Assembly (NCBI GenBank): GCA_028673005.1
Contig: CM054114.1
Location: 123,843,307-123,907,306 of the forward strand
Reading direction: 5' to 3'
Source: Tanypteryx hageni
Lineage: Eukaryota > Arthropoda > Insecta > Odonata > Petaluridae
Length of the DNA: 64,000 bases
The number at the start of each line of letters is the position of its first letter. Position 1 is the stretch's first letter. The position numbers were made by a program, and so were the translations under genes. The notes beneath the pieces were generated by a model. That model saw only the letters and a list, made by a program, of their open reading frames with translations. It did no database searches and had not been told where the DNA came from. Below, piece after piece: positions 24,402 to 36,529 of the stretch.

Positions 24402-27400
24402 GATGTGCTTATATTTAGAAATATCTCATCTTAAAATTATTGGTTGTATTGAAAGGTTTAGAAATGCCATCATCATATAATCACAAACATTTGAGTTGAT
24501 CGTTTTAGATGAAACTTTGTGGAACTGATTCACTGATGTTTGAGTTTGTTTTAAAACTTAGCAATCGGCACATACAAGGAGAAAGCTCTCAAAATATGCT
24601 GTAGCATTAACATTATTTGATTGCTCATCGAAATGAAAAGCATACACTTTTTAATAATAAGCTGTAGCTTAACTTTTTGGAATTGGCTACACAATTAACA
24701 ATCAACTTGATTTGCTCCTATGAAAATTTATTAAAGATAATTATTTATTAAACATAGTTTTTCTAGACTCATCATTGTGATGTTGAAATAAGATTCTTAT
24801 GAAATTATTTAATTTGAGTGGTTAGAAAAAATGTCTGTTTATCATATAAGAGTATCTGCTTAATTTTGTAGAGAAAATTGTTCTATTATATTATTTTGTT
24901 CATACAGACTTGTAGAAACTTATCTCTTAAGCCTCACTTGAATTTATGCATAACTTTATATTTATTTTAATTATATAACTACTTTAGAAAGATTTCAGCA
25001 ATAAACCTTGCAAAATTAATATTGAATCAGTAGCTATTATCAAATTTTTATTTTATTATCTCAGTGCATGTTAAATAATTCAATAAATAATTTTTTAAAT
25101 TAATTGTTTAAAGAATTGAATATTTTGTTACAGTGAATCTCCATTTTACATTTATCTGTAGAGAAAGTTTTTCATTGAAAAAAAACATTTTTGATACACA
25201 ACTTCGGCAAAGTATTTCTCTTATGATTACAGCATTTATTGGATTGATACACCAAAGCATCTGTTCACTTTTAAAGGCAATTAATTTTACAAATAGCTGA
25301 ATAGCTGTCGCAAATGTCTTTTTACTTTCTGCTGGAGTTTATGGGAATATTTATCTTATTTGAAAAATAATATTTTCATTCAATAGCATTGGCATATTTA
25401 AATTTATCAGTGCCATACATATCATCATCATTTGGATTCAAGTAATAGTAGGTTGGATTCTAAAGACTTCAGAATTGGATGTAAAATAGACATAAAATGA
25501 AAGTTGTTTTCTTGAATTTCTTATGAATATAATTATCATTGTTGTCTTAACTAAAGTGTTTTATAAAATGGCTCAGGTAACTTCATGCTATGTTAAACTC
25601 CTTCAATAGACATATACTTATTTTTATGTACTTAAATATTCGTAGGTGTCCGAGATCATTCTTTTTTACGTAATATACATGTGACACATGTGTTAAGCAC
25701 TTTTTTAATTGATCATTATTAGAAGATAATGAAGTTTTGTTGAAACTCGTAGATTTTGAATTTTTTCATTAATGTAATCTCAAGTTATATTTCACGCAAA
25801 ATGAATGAATAATAATTCTTGTTTGTTTCTGCTTATTAGTTTATGTGACAATTTGCAACTACTACTGCATATTCACACAAATAAATAAGTGAAATTATGA
25901 AGCTCTATTATTTATTTATTTTTTGTAAAACTTTGCAGAAAGTACCTCATACATCGATGTGATTTAATTTTCATAAAGAATATATGAAATGAAAAATATT
26001 TTATAGTTTTACATAATAATGTTTAAATAAATACGACTGCAAATTAAATAGTGATCAGTCTATTGTTAATTGGTACATATCATATGATTTTATTTTGTTG
26101 CTGCTATTGTCAACATTTGTTTATCAACCATGGATTCTGCTTGCAAGATGTAACTTTCTCTTCCTAATTTAAAACCAGTTTATTTTATCTTAAGGACTGT
26201 CGGTAAAAATTTATTTGGAGGTGATTGTACTAGATAACGTAGTAGCATTGCTGGAAGAGAGACATAAAACACTTATATATGTGCAGTCATGGAGACTAGA
26301 CTGAGGAAAAGAAAAAAATCGGTTTAGAGGGTAAGAATAATAAGTATTTTTCTCTTTTTTTCTAAAGCTTGGACAATGCGAAAACCAATTTGGAATACAA
26401 AGGGGTCGAAGAGTAAAGAACTTAGTTTTCACGAGAAGGCAAAGGGGATTATGGAAATCCAATTTTGCTTTATTGTTTGAGAAAGTTCGGTGAGCTGCGT
26501 CATGTGCTATGTGCAAAGGGAAAACGTTATGGTTATCTGTAAAAGTTGCTTATTAAGTTGCATTTTAATATGGACTTAATTTTTATTCTGGATTTTAAGT
26601 GTTTTGATCGGAGGAATTTATTTTGATTAGCATCACTTTTCTTTGAAGCTTTTGCTTTCAGTTCAGTATCTAATTTTAAAATTATCGTTTAAATATATAT
26701 TCATCGTATGATTGTTCTGTGTGGGTTATTTTTACACGAAAAAAGCGGAAGAATAATTGCATTACGAACTTCTGCAAGAGAGCATTAATTTGTAAGGATT
26801 TTCAAAATTTATACTTTTAAGCTTATCTGATTTTACGATGCAAGGATTACGTTAACTGTTTAAAATGCAGAGTTATTCATTTCAAATCGCCTTAAACGAA
26901 TCATAATAAATCGAATGGTGGTTTAGAAATTGAGATCGTATCCCGATCGTACCATTATTGTTTTTTTCTTAAATGCATAGAAATATTTTCACGCGTCACT
27001 CAAGTTTGATTCGTCCATCGATTGAAGGATGTAACCCGTGACACCTGACTCGACAACCTCTTTGTGTGATATCTGCTGCTTCACCGTGGATGACTGTAGT
27101 CTTTTACATCAGATGCGAATGGAGACTTTAACGATGTGTCGTCTGTGGTTATGCAGAAAACGCAGTCATCGCAGTCAGCAGTTTTTCCCGATAGGCGTCG
27201 CCGTTTCAAACATAAGAATGAGCGAAGTAAATAATAGAACCTTACCGGGAGGGGTCAGGTACGCGAGGTTCCTAGCATAACTGGTCGCCTCGTGCCACTT
27301 ACGAGCATCCTCGTTTCGGGATTCGCGTTCCGATATATTGGTCGATTTCGGGTCGTGACTAGACTGCAGCTTTGGCCGTTAAAAAAAAAAAATGTCCGCG

Positions 27401-28189
27401 AAATAGCTCAAGGTGCACCTCGAGGCATTTTAGTTGATAAATGCGATTTCGAAAGGCCTGCCAAAAGCTCTTCCAGGATTTCATTAGCGATAACATATGG
27501 CGAACCGGCGAAACTTAACCACTCGTTTTTTACATTTTTTGTCGTCCTGACGACGCGGAAATAGACGCGAAATCTTTATTATGTGGGACATTCGGCAACG
27601 AATTTGTTGGAAACCTGCCGTCCCGCAAGCTTAGTTTTTTTGCGAATTCTTAACATTTTTCGGCATGTTAATATTTTTTGTAGCGCGCTTCCTTAAGAAA
27701 AGATTTTTTCCCCTTCTCTGGCCTTCCTTTTTTCATCTCGCCGCGCTCTCAGTGTTGACTCGACCTTCTCGAGTCGCTCAATGGATTGAGTGGGAGGTTT
27801 GCAAAGGGTTGAAGCGTCTTAAGCCGAAAGACAGAGAGAGAGGGAGGGGGTGGGAAGAGAATTCCTTTTTCGGAACTCGTAAGATCGAGTGGAGGAGGAA
27901 TAATTTTGAGTGGTTCCCTACCTCACTTGACGGCGGAAACAGCCGTCTTTTCTCGTCTACTCTCAGTCAAAGACTCGCGCATTTGAGTGGAACCGTAGGA
28001 AGTAATTAGTGCCGAAAAATGCCGCGTTGAGGGGCTCGAATTGGTGGAATCTGCTCGTGTTCGGAGAAACTCGGGGGGAAAATAACTTTCGAAAATCGCG
28101 AAAAATATGCGGCAATTTATGTTGTGTAAACATAATCGTAATTTTTTTATATGAGATTAAATAACGCAAATAAATAACTCAGTAAGGTG
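24402..28189. other. Intronic sequence without recognised features
   Basis: Very AT-rich to about 26900, then more balanced with CpG. Open frames up to 114 codons (27665-28009) lack recognisable domains and are probably chance. Confidence 0.35.
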
Positions 28190-28262
28190 GTAAAAAAATT
28201 CCACTTCATTATAGAACAACACGGCACGGGTTTCTACGTGACGTCGTCATCATCATCAAGGT
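28190..28262 (-). mobile_element. Penelope-like element 3' end fragment
   Basis: Minus strand reads GATGATGATGACGACGTCAC, GTAGAAACCCGTGCC, GTGTTGTTCTATAATGAAGTGGAATTTTTT. The GATGATGA...GAAACC arrangement with a GACG-TCA-CGT hairpin between is a decayed hammerhead core, as known from Penelope-like element terminal repeats. Confidence 0.5.
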
Positions 28263-28344
28263 GAAGATACCACAAAATTCCAAGTGGTTATGGTAATAAT
28301 CTGTAATAGTGTAGAATTTGTTACTAAGTTGTTTTAAAGTGATA

Positions 28345-28412
28345 CTTAATTGCGAGATTCGGCTGCAAGCCAGCCTTCATCAGTGTAAATTCATCGATGG
28401 TAGATTCTAAAT
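28345..28412 (-). ncRNA. Hammerhead-ribozyme-like motif
   Basis: Minus strand: CTGATGA (28383-28377), stem II GGCTG-GCTTG-CAGCC (perfect 5 bp), GAAT in place of GAAA at 28360-28357. Upstream AGAATCTACCATCGATGAAT is shared with the copies at 14.2 and 28.45 kb. Confidence 0.45.
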
Positions 28413-28446
28413 TTCTTTTGGACGTCATCCGTGTTTGTTTGTCTAT

Positions 28447-28520
28447 ATTTTTAGAATCTGCCATTGGCGAATCCCCGCTGATGGTGTGTTCTTAGCACCG
28501 GAAATAGATACCCTGTTTTT
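28447..28520 (+). repeat. Hammerhead-like motif, opposite orientation
   Basis: AGAATCTGCCATTGGCGAAT, CTGATGG at 28478, stem GGTG...CACC, then GGAAATAGATACC. Back to back with the minus-strand copy 35 bases to its left. Confidence 0.4.
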
Positions 28521-30110
28521 CCAAACTTTTTTATGGCTCCTTGAGAGACATATCTCGTCAAGTTTATCGTTCGGGAAGTTTGGACGTAGCTTATCCTTCT
28601 CTGTGTCGGAAGGAAGAAGTGGAAGGTCTTTTAAATTAATGTTATCCGCTCGATGTGCTTGTTATTACTGCCAATGCACACTTGTAAAATGCCCGTCTAT
28701 TGAAGCTGGTCCCTTTTAAAGGTAACAACTGTTATTTGAGTGTAATTGATTGCGTTTTCAAGATGATCGAGGTCACGGGAAATGAAAGAATCTAAATTTC
28801 TCCACTAGTATAAGTTTTCTAGTAAAAGGTTTTGGCTCTTGATGGTCTCGCATCAAAATAATGTGCAGCATTTTCTATATCAATGAATGCGTTTTCTTCG
28901 CGTAAACCTTGCAAACCTACGGAAGAATGAGCAAATATTAATTATATGCAATGGTTCTTTTTTAATAGAACATCCTATATCTCGCTGCAAGAACTGATGG
29001 TCAAAAAGGGTTATTCACGATTTAAAATGCATTCACGTGTAGGTAACTGAGTCCACCTAGTGAGTTGATATGGTTTATGAATTGACACGTGATGTAAGAG
29101 TTAAAACAGGAGCGTGTCAATTGTTTAGATCTAATATAAATTTAAAATGTTTTTTCGTCACTTCTTTGTTGCGTGATTTGATCATGTTTAATATAGTTTT
29201 AGTAAGCGGGCTCTCTTAGACCTGGCTGCTGAAATCTTAATTTCTGTTGGAGAGATTGCCATTATTTTAGACGTTACGTTATCCGTTAACTCGGTCATGA
29301 TTTTGTCCGATTAGCGGTTGGCAGGGGGTGTACAGCGCTAAAATTGAGGGGAAAAGAATTTTTTGTGGAAAATTTTGCCTCTCTCGCATAATCTCAAAAA
29401 TCTATATTGGGGAAAAAGAGAACCTCTCTCTCTCCCTCTCGACGTTCGGGTCCGCAGCTTATCTCTCTCATCTTGTTTTCTCCGTCGTATTTTTCGTCTA
29501 AATTCCGATTCTCGATAAACCTTGTCGATATCTTGGTTGAATACTTTTTTTTAAGTTTCCAGAAGTGTCGCTCTAGTATTAACGAAGCAGTCCAAAGAAT
29601 TTCCCTGAAATGTGCGAAAGAAAATGTTCAGCACAACTGAGAATTCGGTCGTGAAATATTTATCAAGTGCCACTGTGTCATAGGTATTAAAATCAAGAGT
29701 TTTGTTCCTTTTCACGATAAGTGTTAATTAATCATAAACTAAAGAATTTAAACTTTCCAGTCAGAATACTTACAAAAATCTATTTATATTAGAGATTGTT
29801 CGCTTGATATCAGAAACCCTAAAAATAAACGTTAAGTGCATTTTGATTGAACATCACGAATACAATAGCTAAATTATATAGCTCCAGTAGCCATAAAAGG
29901 TGTTTACGATACTTTTACGGTTATTGCAGCTGCATAGTCTTATCAATTGGATTCCGGCCATTGGCCGAGCTCGATAATTGCCTTCTTAATTAAGCGCGAA
30001 TAAAGCATGGATGGAAGACCAGAGACGGAATTGGATGTTTACCCTGTTTGTTTTTAAAGACATAGCCCTTTGGTAATAGATTTGCAATATATTTTACGAA
30101 ACGGAGTCAT
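28521..30110. other. Intronic sequence without recognised features
   Basis: No repeat or gene recognised. Confidence 0.35.
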
Positions 30111-30111
30111 C

Positions 30112-30896
30112 TAATCTAACAATAATAAAAGGCTACTTCTTTCCCTTTGTGGCTCCCTCTGTCACGCTATGAAAATGCGAATAACTCGGTAATGGAACGA
30201 GATTCATTTTTGATATTTGGCAGAAATGATCGATTCACATATTATAAGTTGATGAAAAGAAATCTCGAAAAAAGTCCTTGGTTCGACTCCAAGGTAGGCA
30301 TTTCCATTTTCCATATGTTAACACGTAAAAATCGACTTTTTGACTTGCAGACTTTTATTCTTTTTGAGATCTAAATTAGATAGAATTAACCTATGATATT
30401 CGTCTCTAGCCCATTTTAAAGAAAAAACTATGACGTTTCTTATTCTGTTCATCTTTTTTCGCCTACAGTTCGAAATTACTCATGTTAAACGTCTATTTCA
30501 CATATTTTGGGGAAATCTTGCCATTTAACGGGATGTTGCCATGCCAACCCATTACATTGTTAAACCTCGAAATCTTATTGTCATTTCAATCCTTATGGGC
30601 GAAAGCGTGCTTTGAATGCTCTTACAATTAATACGAGAGAGAGAAGGAGAGAGAAATTCTTTTCATATCAACCAATGTAAACAACATTCGTTGCGTTATT
30701 TACGAGAAGGAATACTTTGAATGTAGAACATTAATAATTTGCATATTAAAATTAGGTGCTTAGAATCATCGTAGGAGTTCGAAACTAGAAACAACGAACG
30801 CCTAAAAGAACGAAAGTTTGTTTTCTTGATTTCAAAGAAAGTCAAGGTATATTTGTTCATTTTTTATTTCACAAAAAACTTTCCCGTTGAATTTCA
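30112..30896 (+). repeat. Dispersed repeat R3, copy 1
   Basis: About 785 bp, more than 90% similar by eye to 47440-48219, from TCTAACAATAATAAA to CTTTCCCGTT(G/T)AATTTC. Contains a perfect T-arm-like hairpin CCTTGG-TTCGACT-CCAAGG at 30276-30294. No believable coding frame. Confidence 0.85.
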
Positions 30897-32839
30897 ACTG
30901 GCATCTTCCTAGTGCCGTAATAAATGATATAATTACACCCTTTTTAATGTTGTGTGGGTTATGTCATTTTTTAGAACCCAAATTTTCGTTGCTATGGAAT
31001 TCTCTTTCATCGAAAAAATAGAGTTCACAATCGCTTTTTATGCCTTTCCGTCGGATACTCTCCGTCATGACTTTCTTTTCGAAGAATTTCTCAGCAGTGC
31101 ATTTACAGAGAGAAATGTTCCCAGAAATTAGGCTTTCCCGATTCCATCCTTTAATAAAAGAACGCTTTGATTCTTTACAAGTTATGATGAATGGCCGTGT
31201 TATTATTTGTTTTGTAATGTCAGTCTTTTTTTGAAACACTCAAGGGCGGTATTTTAGGGAAATAAATTTACCTCTTATGGACGTATATAATGGGCCATAA
31301 ATTTTGTCGCATTACTCCTTTTTTTATAAAAGAAAAGGGGGAGTTCGGGCCCCAATTATTTGTGTCGCCAGTCCCCATCTAGAACGTAAGGCCCGTTGTT
31401 AGGGGGGCCCTCTCCTCTCGTTGATCTGTTTCCTGCTCATTCTCTCCTCTCCCCTCTGCTCTCCCCCGCTCCCTTTCTTCGTCTAATCCTTACCCCCCCC
31501 CCCTCATCACGCACCTTTTCTCCATTCCTCCATCTATTAGGTTTAGTCAGTCTTAAGAACTTTCGGTTCAGTTTTTTTTTACGAAGAGAACTTGATAGGG
31601 TTTCCTGCTAGTTTTCGTTTTCTAAAGACGCCCGAACACTGAATATTTTTTTATTCGCTCAGAGAACGCAAATAGTATCGAGATAAACGTAAATATTGCT
31701 GAGTGGCCAAATTATTTTCGTAGGGAATTTGTCGTTATTTTTTGTCAAGTTGTTTCCATAATATTTCAAATCTTGGATATCATGCAATCCGATCGACAAA
31801 TTTCAGGAATTTACAGGCTAATGCACATTGGCTCAGTATTTGTAAGCCAGAAACGCGTTTTTTTTTTCGTTTTTAGCTGATCCAATGGTTATACAAAAAT
31901 TATTAACTTGGATGTTTTTAAAGTCGACAATTTTGCAAAGTAGCATAATGGATTTATATTATTTTGGGTTTCCTATCCTGAAATATGTGATTTACCAGAA
32001 AAATTGTGTATGAAAAGGTTTTTATATTTTTTTTTCGGAAGGATTTGTGACGTAAATAGGATAATTTGCTCGCTCGGGAGAATATTGTATTCAAAGTATG
32101 ACAGTATTTTTTTAATAGATTGGTAATTTGAATGTCCTTTAAAAAATGTGCTCTGTTATCAAATTAAGTTGGCAGTTGCAGTATCCGTTTCAGTCGTGAA
32201 AACATATAAACTACGGTCGCCTTATAAACTGCACAGTTAACATGACTCACAGTTGATTTGTGGTAGTTACCGAACTTTGAGTTTTTAACTACGAAGTTGA
32301 ATAATATTAATTCATCCGAAATCTCTCGTATGAAAATAACAATTATGTATGTTTCAAATCTCTATGAACTTGATAGTCGAATGTATCACAAAAAATAATT
32401 ATTTAAATAATACTAATGAAAACGATATTGCAGTATAGTCGTGCGGGCCTTTCATTTTTTTCTATTTAAGCAAATTAGGTTACGTAACGGAGGCAAGGAA
32501 GTGAAGTTGAAGGAAAATCAGGTCGTGGTTAAGAGTCGTGGTGGTCGTGTAGGAGAATTTGAGCAGCTTTTGTGGATTCATTCTAAATCCCAAGCTCCCG
32601 GTATATCCGTGTTATAGGGTCGGTTGACTTCCAACTTCTACGTTCACATAATAACCTAGAACATGGTTCTTCTTTTTATTTCTGCGACACGATAAAAATG
32701 TAAATAATTTTTTTCGGTCCATAAATGTTTTCTTTAAGCATGTCGTACTAGTAAAAACACACATTTTACTTGTAATGTTCTTATATATTCATCATATGTT
32801 CGTGAAATAACCATACCTTCTTCAACCATATATCTACTC
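30897..32839. other. Intronic sequence without recognised features
   Basis: A CT/C-rich tract lies at 31410-31530. Nothing else recognised. Confidence 0.35.
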
Positions 32840-32965
32840 AAAGATGACGGGTTCAAATTAATAAACAACAATAAAAAATTTTAACTGATAGTAAATTAAT
32901 TTAACCATCACCATTGATTTTATTGGTCGCAGCAGTCGGTTGTCGAGATAAACAAATGTTGAGGT
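32840..32965 (+). repeat. Repeat R4, left half
   Basis: Matches 52354-52472 (GACGG(G/A)TTCAAATTAATAAA and CAGTCGGTTGTC). The right half is found at 35111-35258. Confidence 0.65.
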
Positions 32966-33002
32966 AGGGGAGGGGAAGGCTTTTAGTCTTGGGACACAGC
33001 AT

Positions 33003-33090
33003 GAGTGTGTGTGTATTTTTGACTAATCAACCTCTTGGATTATTATAGCCATAGCTCCTTCCACACTGAACACACAAGGGAGGAGGGAAA
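33003..33090 (-). mobile_element. SINE family A, 3' part of a split copy
   Basis: Minus strand TTTCCCTCCTCCCTTGTGTG through CTATGGCTATAATAATCCAA to an ACACAC tail, matching the 3' part of the SINE at 7750. The sequence stops at 33090 exactly where the 5' part at 34935 leaves off. Confidence 0.75.
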
Positions 33091-34239
33091 TCGAAGCTTT
33101 TCACCAATTTAGAGTTGATGTTATAGTATTTAAAAGTGCTTTTTGCTAATTGTAACTTTTATGTAATTTTTTCTGTTGATTCTTAAATATTAATTTGTAA
33201 TAATATAATAAAATAATATATCTACAAATTTTAAAATTTTAATGATGGACTTGAAGAAAATATTTTTAAATTTTTATGTTTTTGTCATGTGAGGCTTTAA
33301 TTTGGGTTATTAAGTTCACGAATGCTTTTTTACAAATTTATGATTCCAAAACCGTATTCTCCATCGTAGTCGACGATGGAGAATATCAACTATTCTTAGA
33401 TTTTTTGCGAAAAACCTTTTAATATATCATTTTTAGGTGCGTTTCGCTTAGAAACTAACAAGATGGAAAAGTATACTCCATAAATGTAATACACAGAGAT
33501 TTCAAATGCATTCTTTACGAGAAATACGTGTCGAAAAATTAGGAGCTTCGTGAATTTTTTCTCCATAACTATAAGTCGTAATTATGTGGACTTTTACGTG
33601 GTAAATAATGCCATTTATCCGAATAAAGTGTTTAATGTATAACTCAACGATTAGCGCGCTTGAAACGCAGAAATAATCAAGATTACATACATTTTTTGAG
33701 CAAATCAAATTCGTTAATTGATTATTATGCTTAAAAATCAATTGTACGCATAATTACATACGATCCGGACTCAACTTGAGAGAAGATACATTCTATAAAT
33801 GAAAACAGTTTTTAAAAACTTCCCGATGTGAATAATACACATCAAACGAAATTGTGCTTAAAATTGCATACAATGTTTCTTACTTGAAAGAAACAACACT
33901 CCATAATAGAAAGCAATAAAAAATGTCTGAAAATCATTACAAATAAATAGGATTATTGGTTTGCTTGGATTATTACGTAATCGTATGCTTAAGTAGTGGA
34001 TTGGCATGAATGATAGTTCCGTATCGTGTATTTAGTAATATAAAAACCATTACTTCTATTATAGGAAAAATTACAATTTTCCGGATTAAAAGAAATTATT
34101 TGGGCTAGCACGGCGCGGATTACTGTTTACTCTTAGACAAAAATGAGAAAGCATCTGTAAATTGTATATGCTTTCTAATTTTTTAAAAATTCTTATTGCT
34201 AATAGAAACTTGAATGTTTGGGCCTTCACTTGGTTGTAT

Positions 34240-34695
34240 TCCATCTTAAGAAAACACGAGAAAATTAACTTTTACGTTGGACAGACTGGGATAAAATTCA
34301 GCATTACGTGCAAAGAACGTTGGAAGGGCTTCCAGAATAACTAAACCTCCAAATCCGACTTTGCCAAGCATTTGTTAATTTGTAACCATGGTAGTACTTA
34401 GTTTTAATTTGAAAACTTGTCACTTTGCCGGAAAAGACTGAAACTTAACGCTTTAGAGCAATTAGAAATCCTAAAATGTAATAAGAATAACAATGTAACG
34501 ATGTTAAATTAGTATTTGTACCTTTCCACTTCTCCTTTCTTACTGGCCGTCGTTAATCAGAATGAGACATCACATAACCTCGCCTCCCCTCTTCTACCCA
34601 ATAGTGTCGTCCTTATCCCTTCTTTTCAAGACTGCCTTAACTCTTCCCCTTTCCCGTGCCTAACCAATATATGGCGTGGTTTTGGCCCCTTTGTC
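34240..34695 (+). pseudogene. Penelope-like element GIY-YIG endonuclease remnant
   Basis: The frame to 34344 encodes INFYVGQTGIKFSITCKERW, which fits the YVGQT...R..EH..A signature of Penelope-like GIY-YIG domains. After one stop (34342-34344) the same frame continues TSKSDFAKHLL, matching the conserved NFAQHL block. A further stop-free frame at 34516-34701 may be its C-terminus. No reverse transcriptase was found upstream, so the copy is 5'-truncated and dead. Confidence 0.65.
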
Positions 34696-34696
34696 A

Positions 34697-34731
34697 CCTG
34701 ATGATGATTCTAAGCGTCGAAACCACGGTCT
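34697..34731 (+). ncRNA. Hammerhead-like motif at Penelope-like 3' end
   Basis: CTGATGA (34699-34705), a decayed stem II whose 3' arm is GCGTC, GAAACC, a two-base loop AC, and GGTC (34728-34731). The GAAACC..GGTC stem III with GTC cleavage triplet is the minimal type I form reported from Penelope-like elements. Confidence 0.55.
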
Positions 34732-34807
34732 TTCTCAATAAATCTTGAGATGCTCGTTAAAATCAAAATATACACGAAAACTTTCACTAATCAAAATCTA
34801 TATTTCA

Positions 34808-34934
34808 TAGAGTCCGCCCTGCCTATAGTCCATCCTGCCTGATGACTGGTTTAGACGAGACGGACTCTTAGAGTCCATTCTACCTAGGTGAGATAGACTC
34901 TAAGAGTCCACTCTGGCTATAGTCCACCCTTCCT
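34808..34934. repeat. TAGAGTCC short repeats with palindromes
   Basis: GAGTCCGCCCTGCCTATAGT and GAGTCCACTCTGGCTATAGT are direct copies about 85 bases apart, and GGACTCTTAGAGTCC is a palindrome between them. Confidence 0.7.
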
Positions 34935-35110
34935 GCCACACCGGCGTTAGCCTACTCTAAACGAAGAGCACCAAGGGGGCCAACGGCTTAACGTCACTTC
35001 CGAAGGACGAAACGCTGACTTTGCGCGGTCTCCTCAAACCACACAAACAGGGGGCCGGATGACCTTGGAAAAATTCTACTTTCACAGGATTCGTGTCTGC
35101 TGCCCTTTCG
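34935..35110 (-). mobile_element. SINE family A, 5' part of a split copy
   Basis: Minus strand includes ACGAATCCTGTG (B-box side), GTTTGAGGAGACCGCGC, GTCCTTCGGAAGTGACGTTA and GGTGCTCTTCG. The tRNA A-box end is missing (5' truncation). Confidence 0.8.
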
Positions 35111-35258
35111 AGTTTTGACAGTTATATTTTCGTCAAGGCAGGCATCGTTAAAATGGCAATATTTCTCCAAAATATGTGATTTATACGTTTAATATGAGCG
35201 ATTTCAAGCTGTAGGCGAAAAAATATGAATAGAATAAGAAACTTTATTAATTTTTCTT
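35111..35258 (+). repeat. Repeat R4, right half
   Basis: Matches 52485-52630, for example TTAATATGAGCGATTTC(A/G)AGCTGT. Confidence 0.7.
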
Positions 35259-35261
35259 TAA

Positions 35262-35395
35262 AATAATTCAAATTGGATTATCGTAGGTGAAATTCTTCTA
35301 ATTTTAATTTTCAAAAGAATAAAAACCTGCACTCCGAAAAGTCTATTTGTACGTGTTATTTTATGGGGAATGGAAATGTCTTCCTTGGAGTCGAA
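35262..35395 (+). repeat. Repeat R5, partial copy
   Basis: CAAAAGAATAAAAACCTGCA and TTGTACGTGTTAT resemble 51038-51100. Confidence 0.5.
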
Positions 35396-36037
35396 GCAGG
35401 ACTTTTTTCGAGATATTTTTTCGCCATCGCCTTAAAATATGCGAATCCAGCATTCCTGCCAAACTTGTATCTCGATCCTTTATCGAGTTATTCGCGTTTA
35501 TATAACGAGAGCGTAACACATTCACCGTTATATCAGAGAGAGATACTGATCGCGGAAACGGTATTAACTAATTAATATTACAACTCAATATTTTAACTTG
35601 CTTTGCGGATTTAAAAAATATTCTGTATCTGTTGGAAGCAATCAAACTGTCGGTTTTGTGGTATAAGAACAATGTAGTTTATTGACTTGTAATATTTTTT
35701 AAGTCATTGCCATCATTGGTTGAGGGTTGGATAACATGTCTGACTGGTTCGGAACCTGCCGAGAGCTAGGTCTTGCGTGGTCTACTTTGATGACGTTGAT
35801 ATTCTCGTCATAAAAGGACCGTTAGGTGTTGTTTTTGAGCTAGTTCAAATAAATAAATAGTTTACTGAATAAACCTTCACTTTGTGGGACTCCACATCAA
35901 CTACATTTTGCAAATGAAACTAATGCGGTGTTATCAATGACTAAAAGTGTCGTTTGATTTACGGAATACGAATGTTTTTGTCAATCGGAGGAGGTTGCCC
36001 AGCTGTTTTGATATCTAAAGTAACTTCATACCCATTA
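35396..36037. other. Intronic sequence without recognised features
   Basis: Nothing recognised. Confidence 0.35.
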
Positions 36038-36039
36038 AA

Positions 36040-36470
36040 TATTTTGGTAATTTTCCTTTATAGGGGCTGTGTTACAATAGCGCCTGAAATGACGAGAAAT
36101 TGCAATACTTATCACATGAGTAGCATGAAACAACCTCGTGGGTTTGGTCGGCTGGTTGGGGGTTGGACTCATTCCCTTCCATCTCCTCGAGTTTGGTTGG
36201 GTCTTTGGGGTTTGGATTCGTTGCATTCCCTCCCCTTGGGCTGGGTTATGATTGGGTTGTTTCTTTGTCATTTTCTCTTCTTACCATTCAATCTCCCTCG
36301 CAATTTCAATTTCGTGGGCTGCATTTTCTTGGAATTAAACTAAACTAAACACGCTTGAACGCAATTCCAAAGACGCCTAAGAACAATTTTTGTAGTGGCA
36401 CAATGTAGTGCCATTTCTCGTCACTTCAGAGACCACTAGCACAGCCCCTATAAAGGAAAATTACCAATAT
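36040..36470. mobile_element. Inverted-repeat element, about 430 bp
   Basis: Left arm TTGGTAATTTTCCTTTATAG GGGCTGTG and its reverse complement at 36440-36470 are perfect over about 28 bases, and the similarity (GACGAGAAAT) continues for 60-70 bases. A TATT duplication may flank it. The GT-rich centre (36120-36260) gives a 129-codon frame that I do not believe is a protein. Confidence 0.8.
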
Positions 36471-36529
36471 TTGTATTGATGTTCTGTCCCTTTTATTTAA
36501 TTGATATTTATGTCTGTAAATATGTTGGC

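Larger units (their letters stand above)
33091..34934. mobile_element. Insertion splitting a SINE, containing Penelope-like sequence
   Basis: 1.84 kb lying between the two parts of one minus-strand SINE copy. The right third carries a GIY-YIG-type remnant, a Penelope-like 3' end and a short TAGAGTCC repeat block. The left two thirds are AT-rich and unrecognised. No target duplication was found. Confidence 0.5.

Noticed and set aside
35954..36343. 129-codon frame
   Set aside because: It runs through an inverted-repeat element and its GT-rich core; composition explains it.
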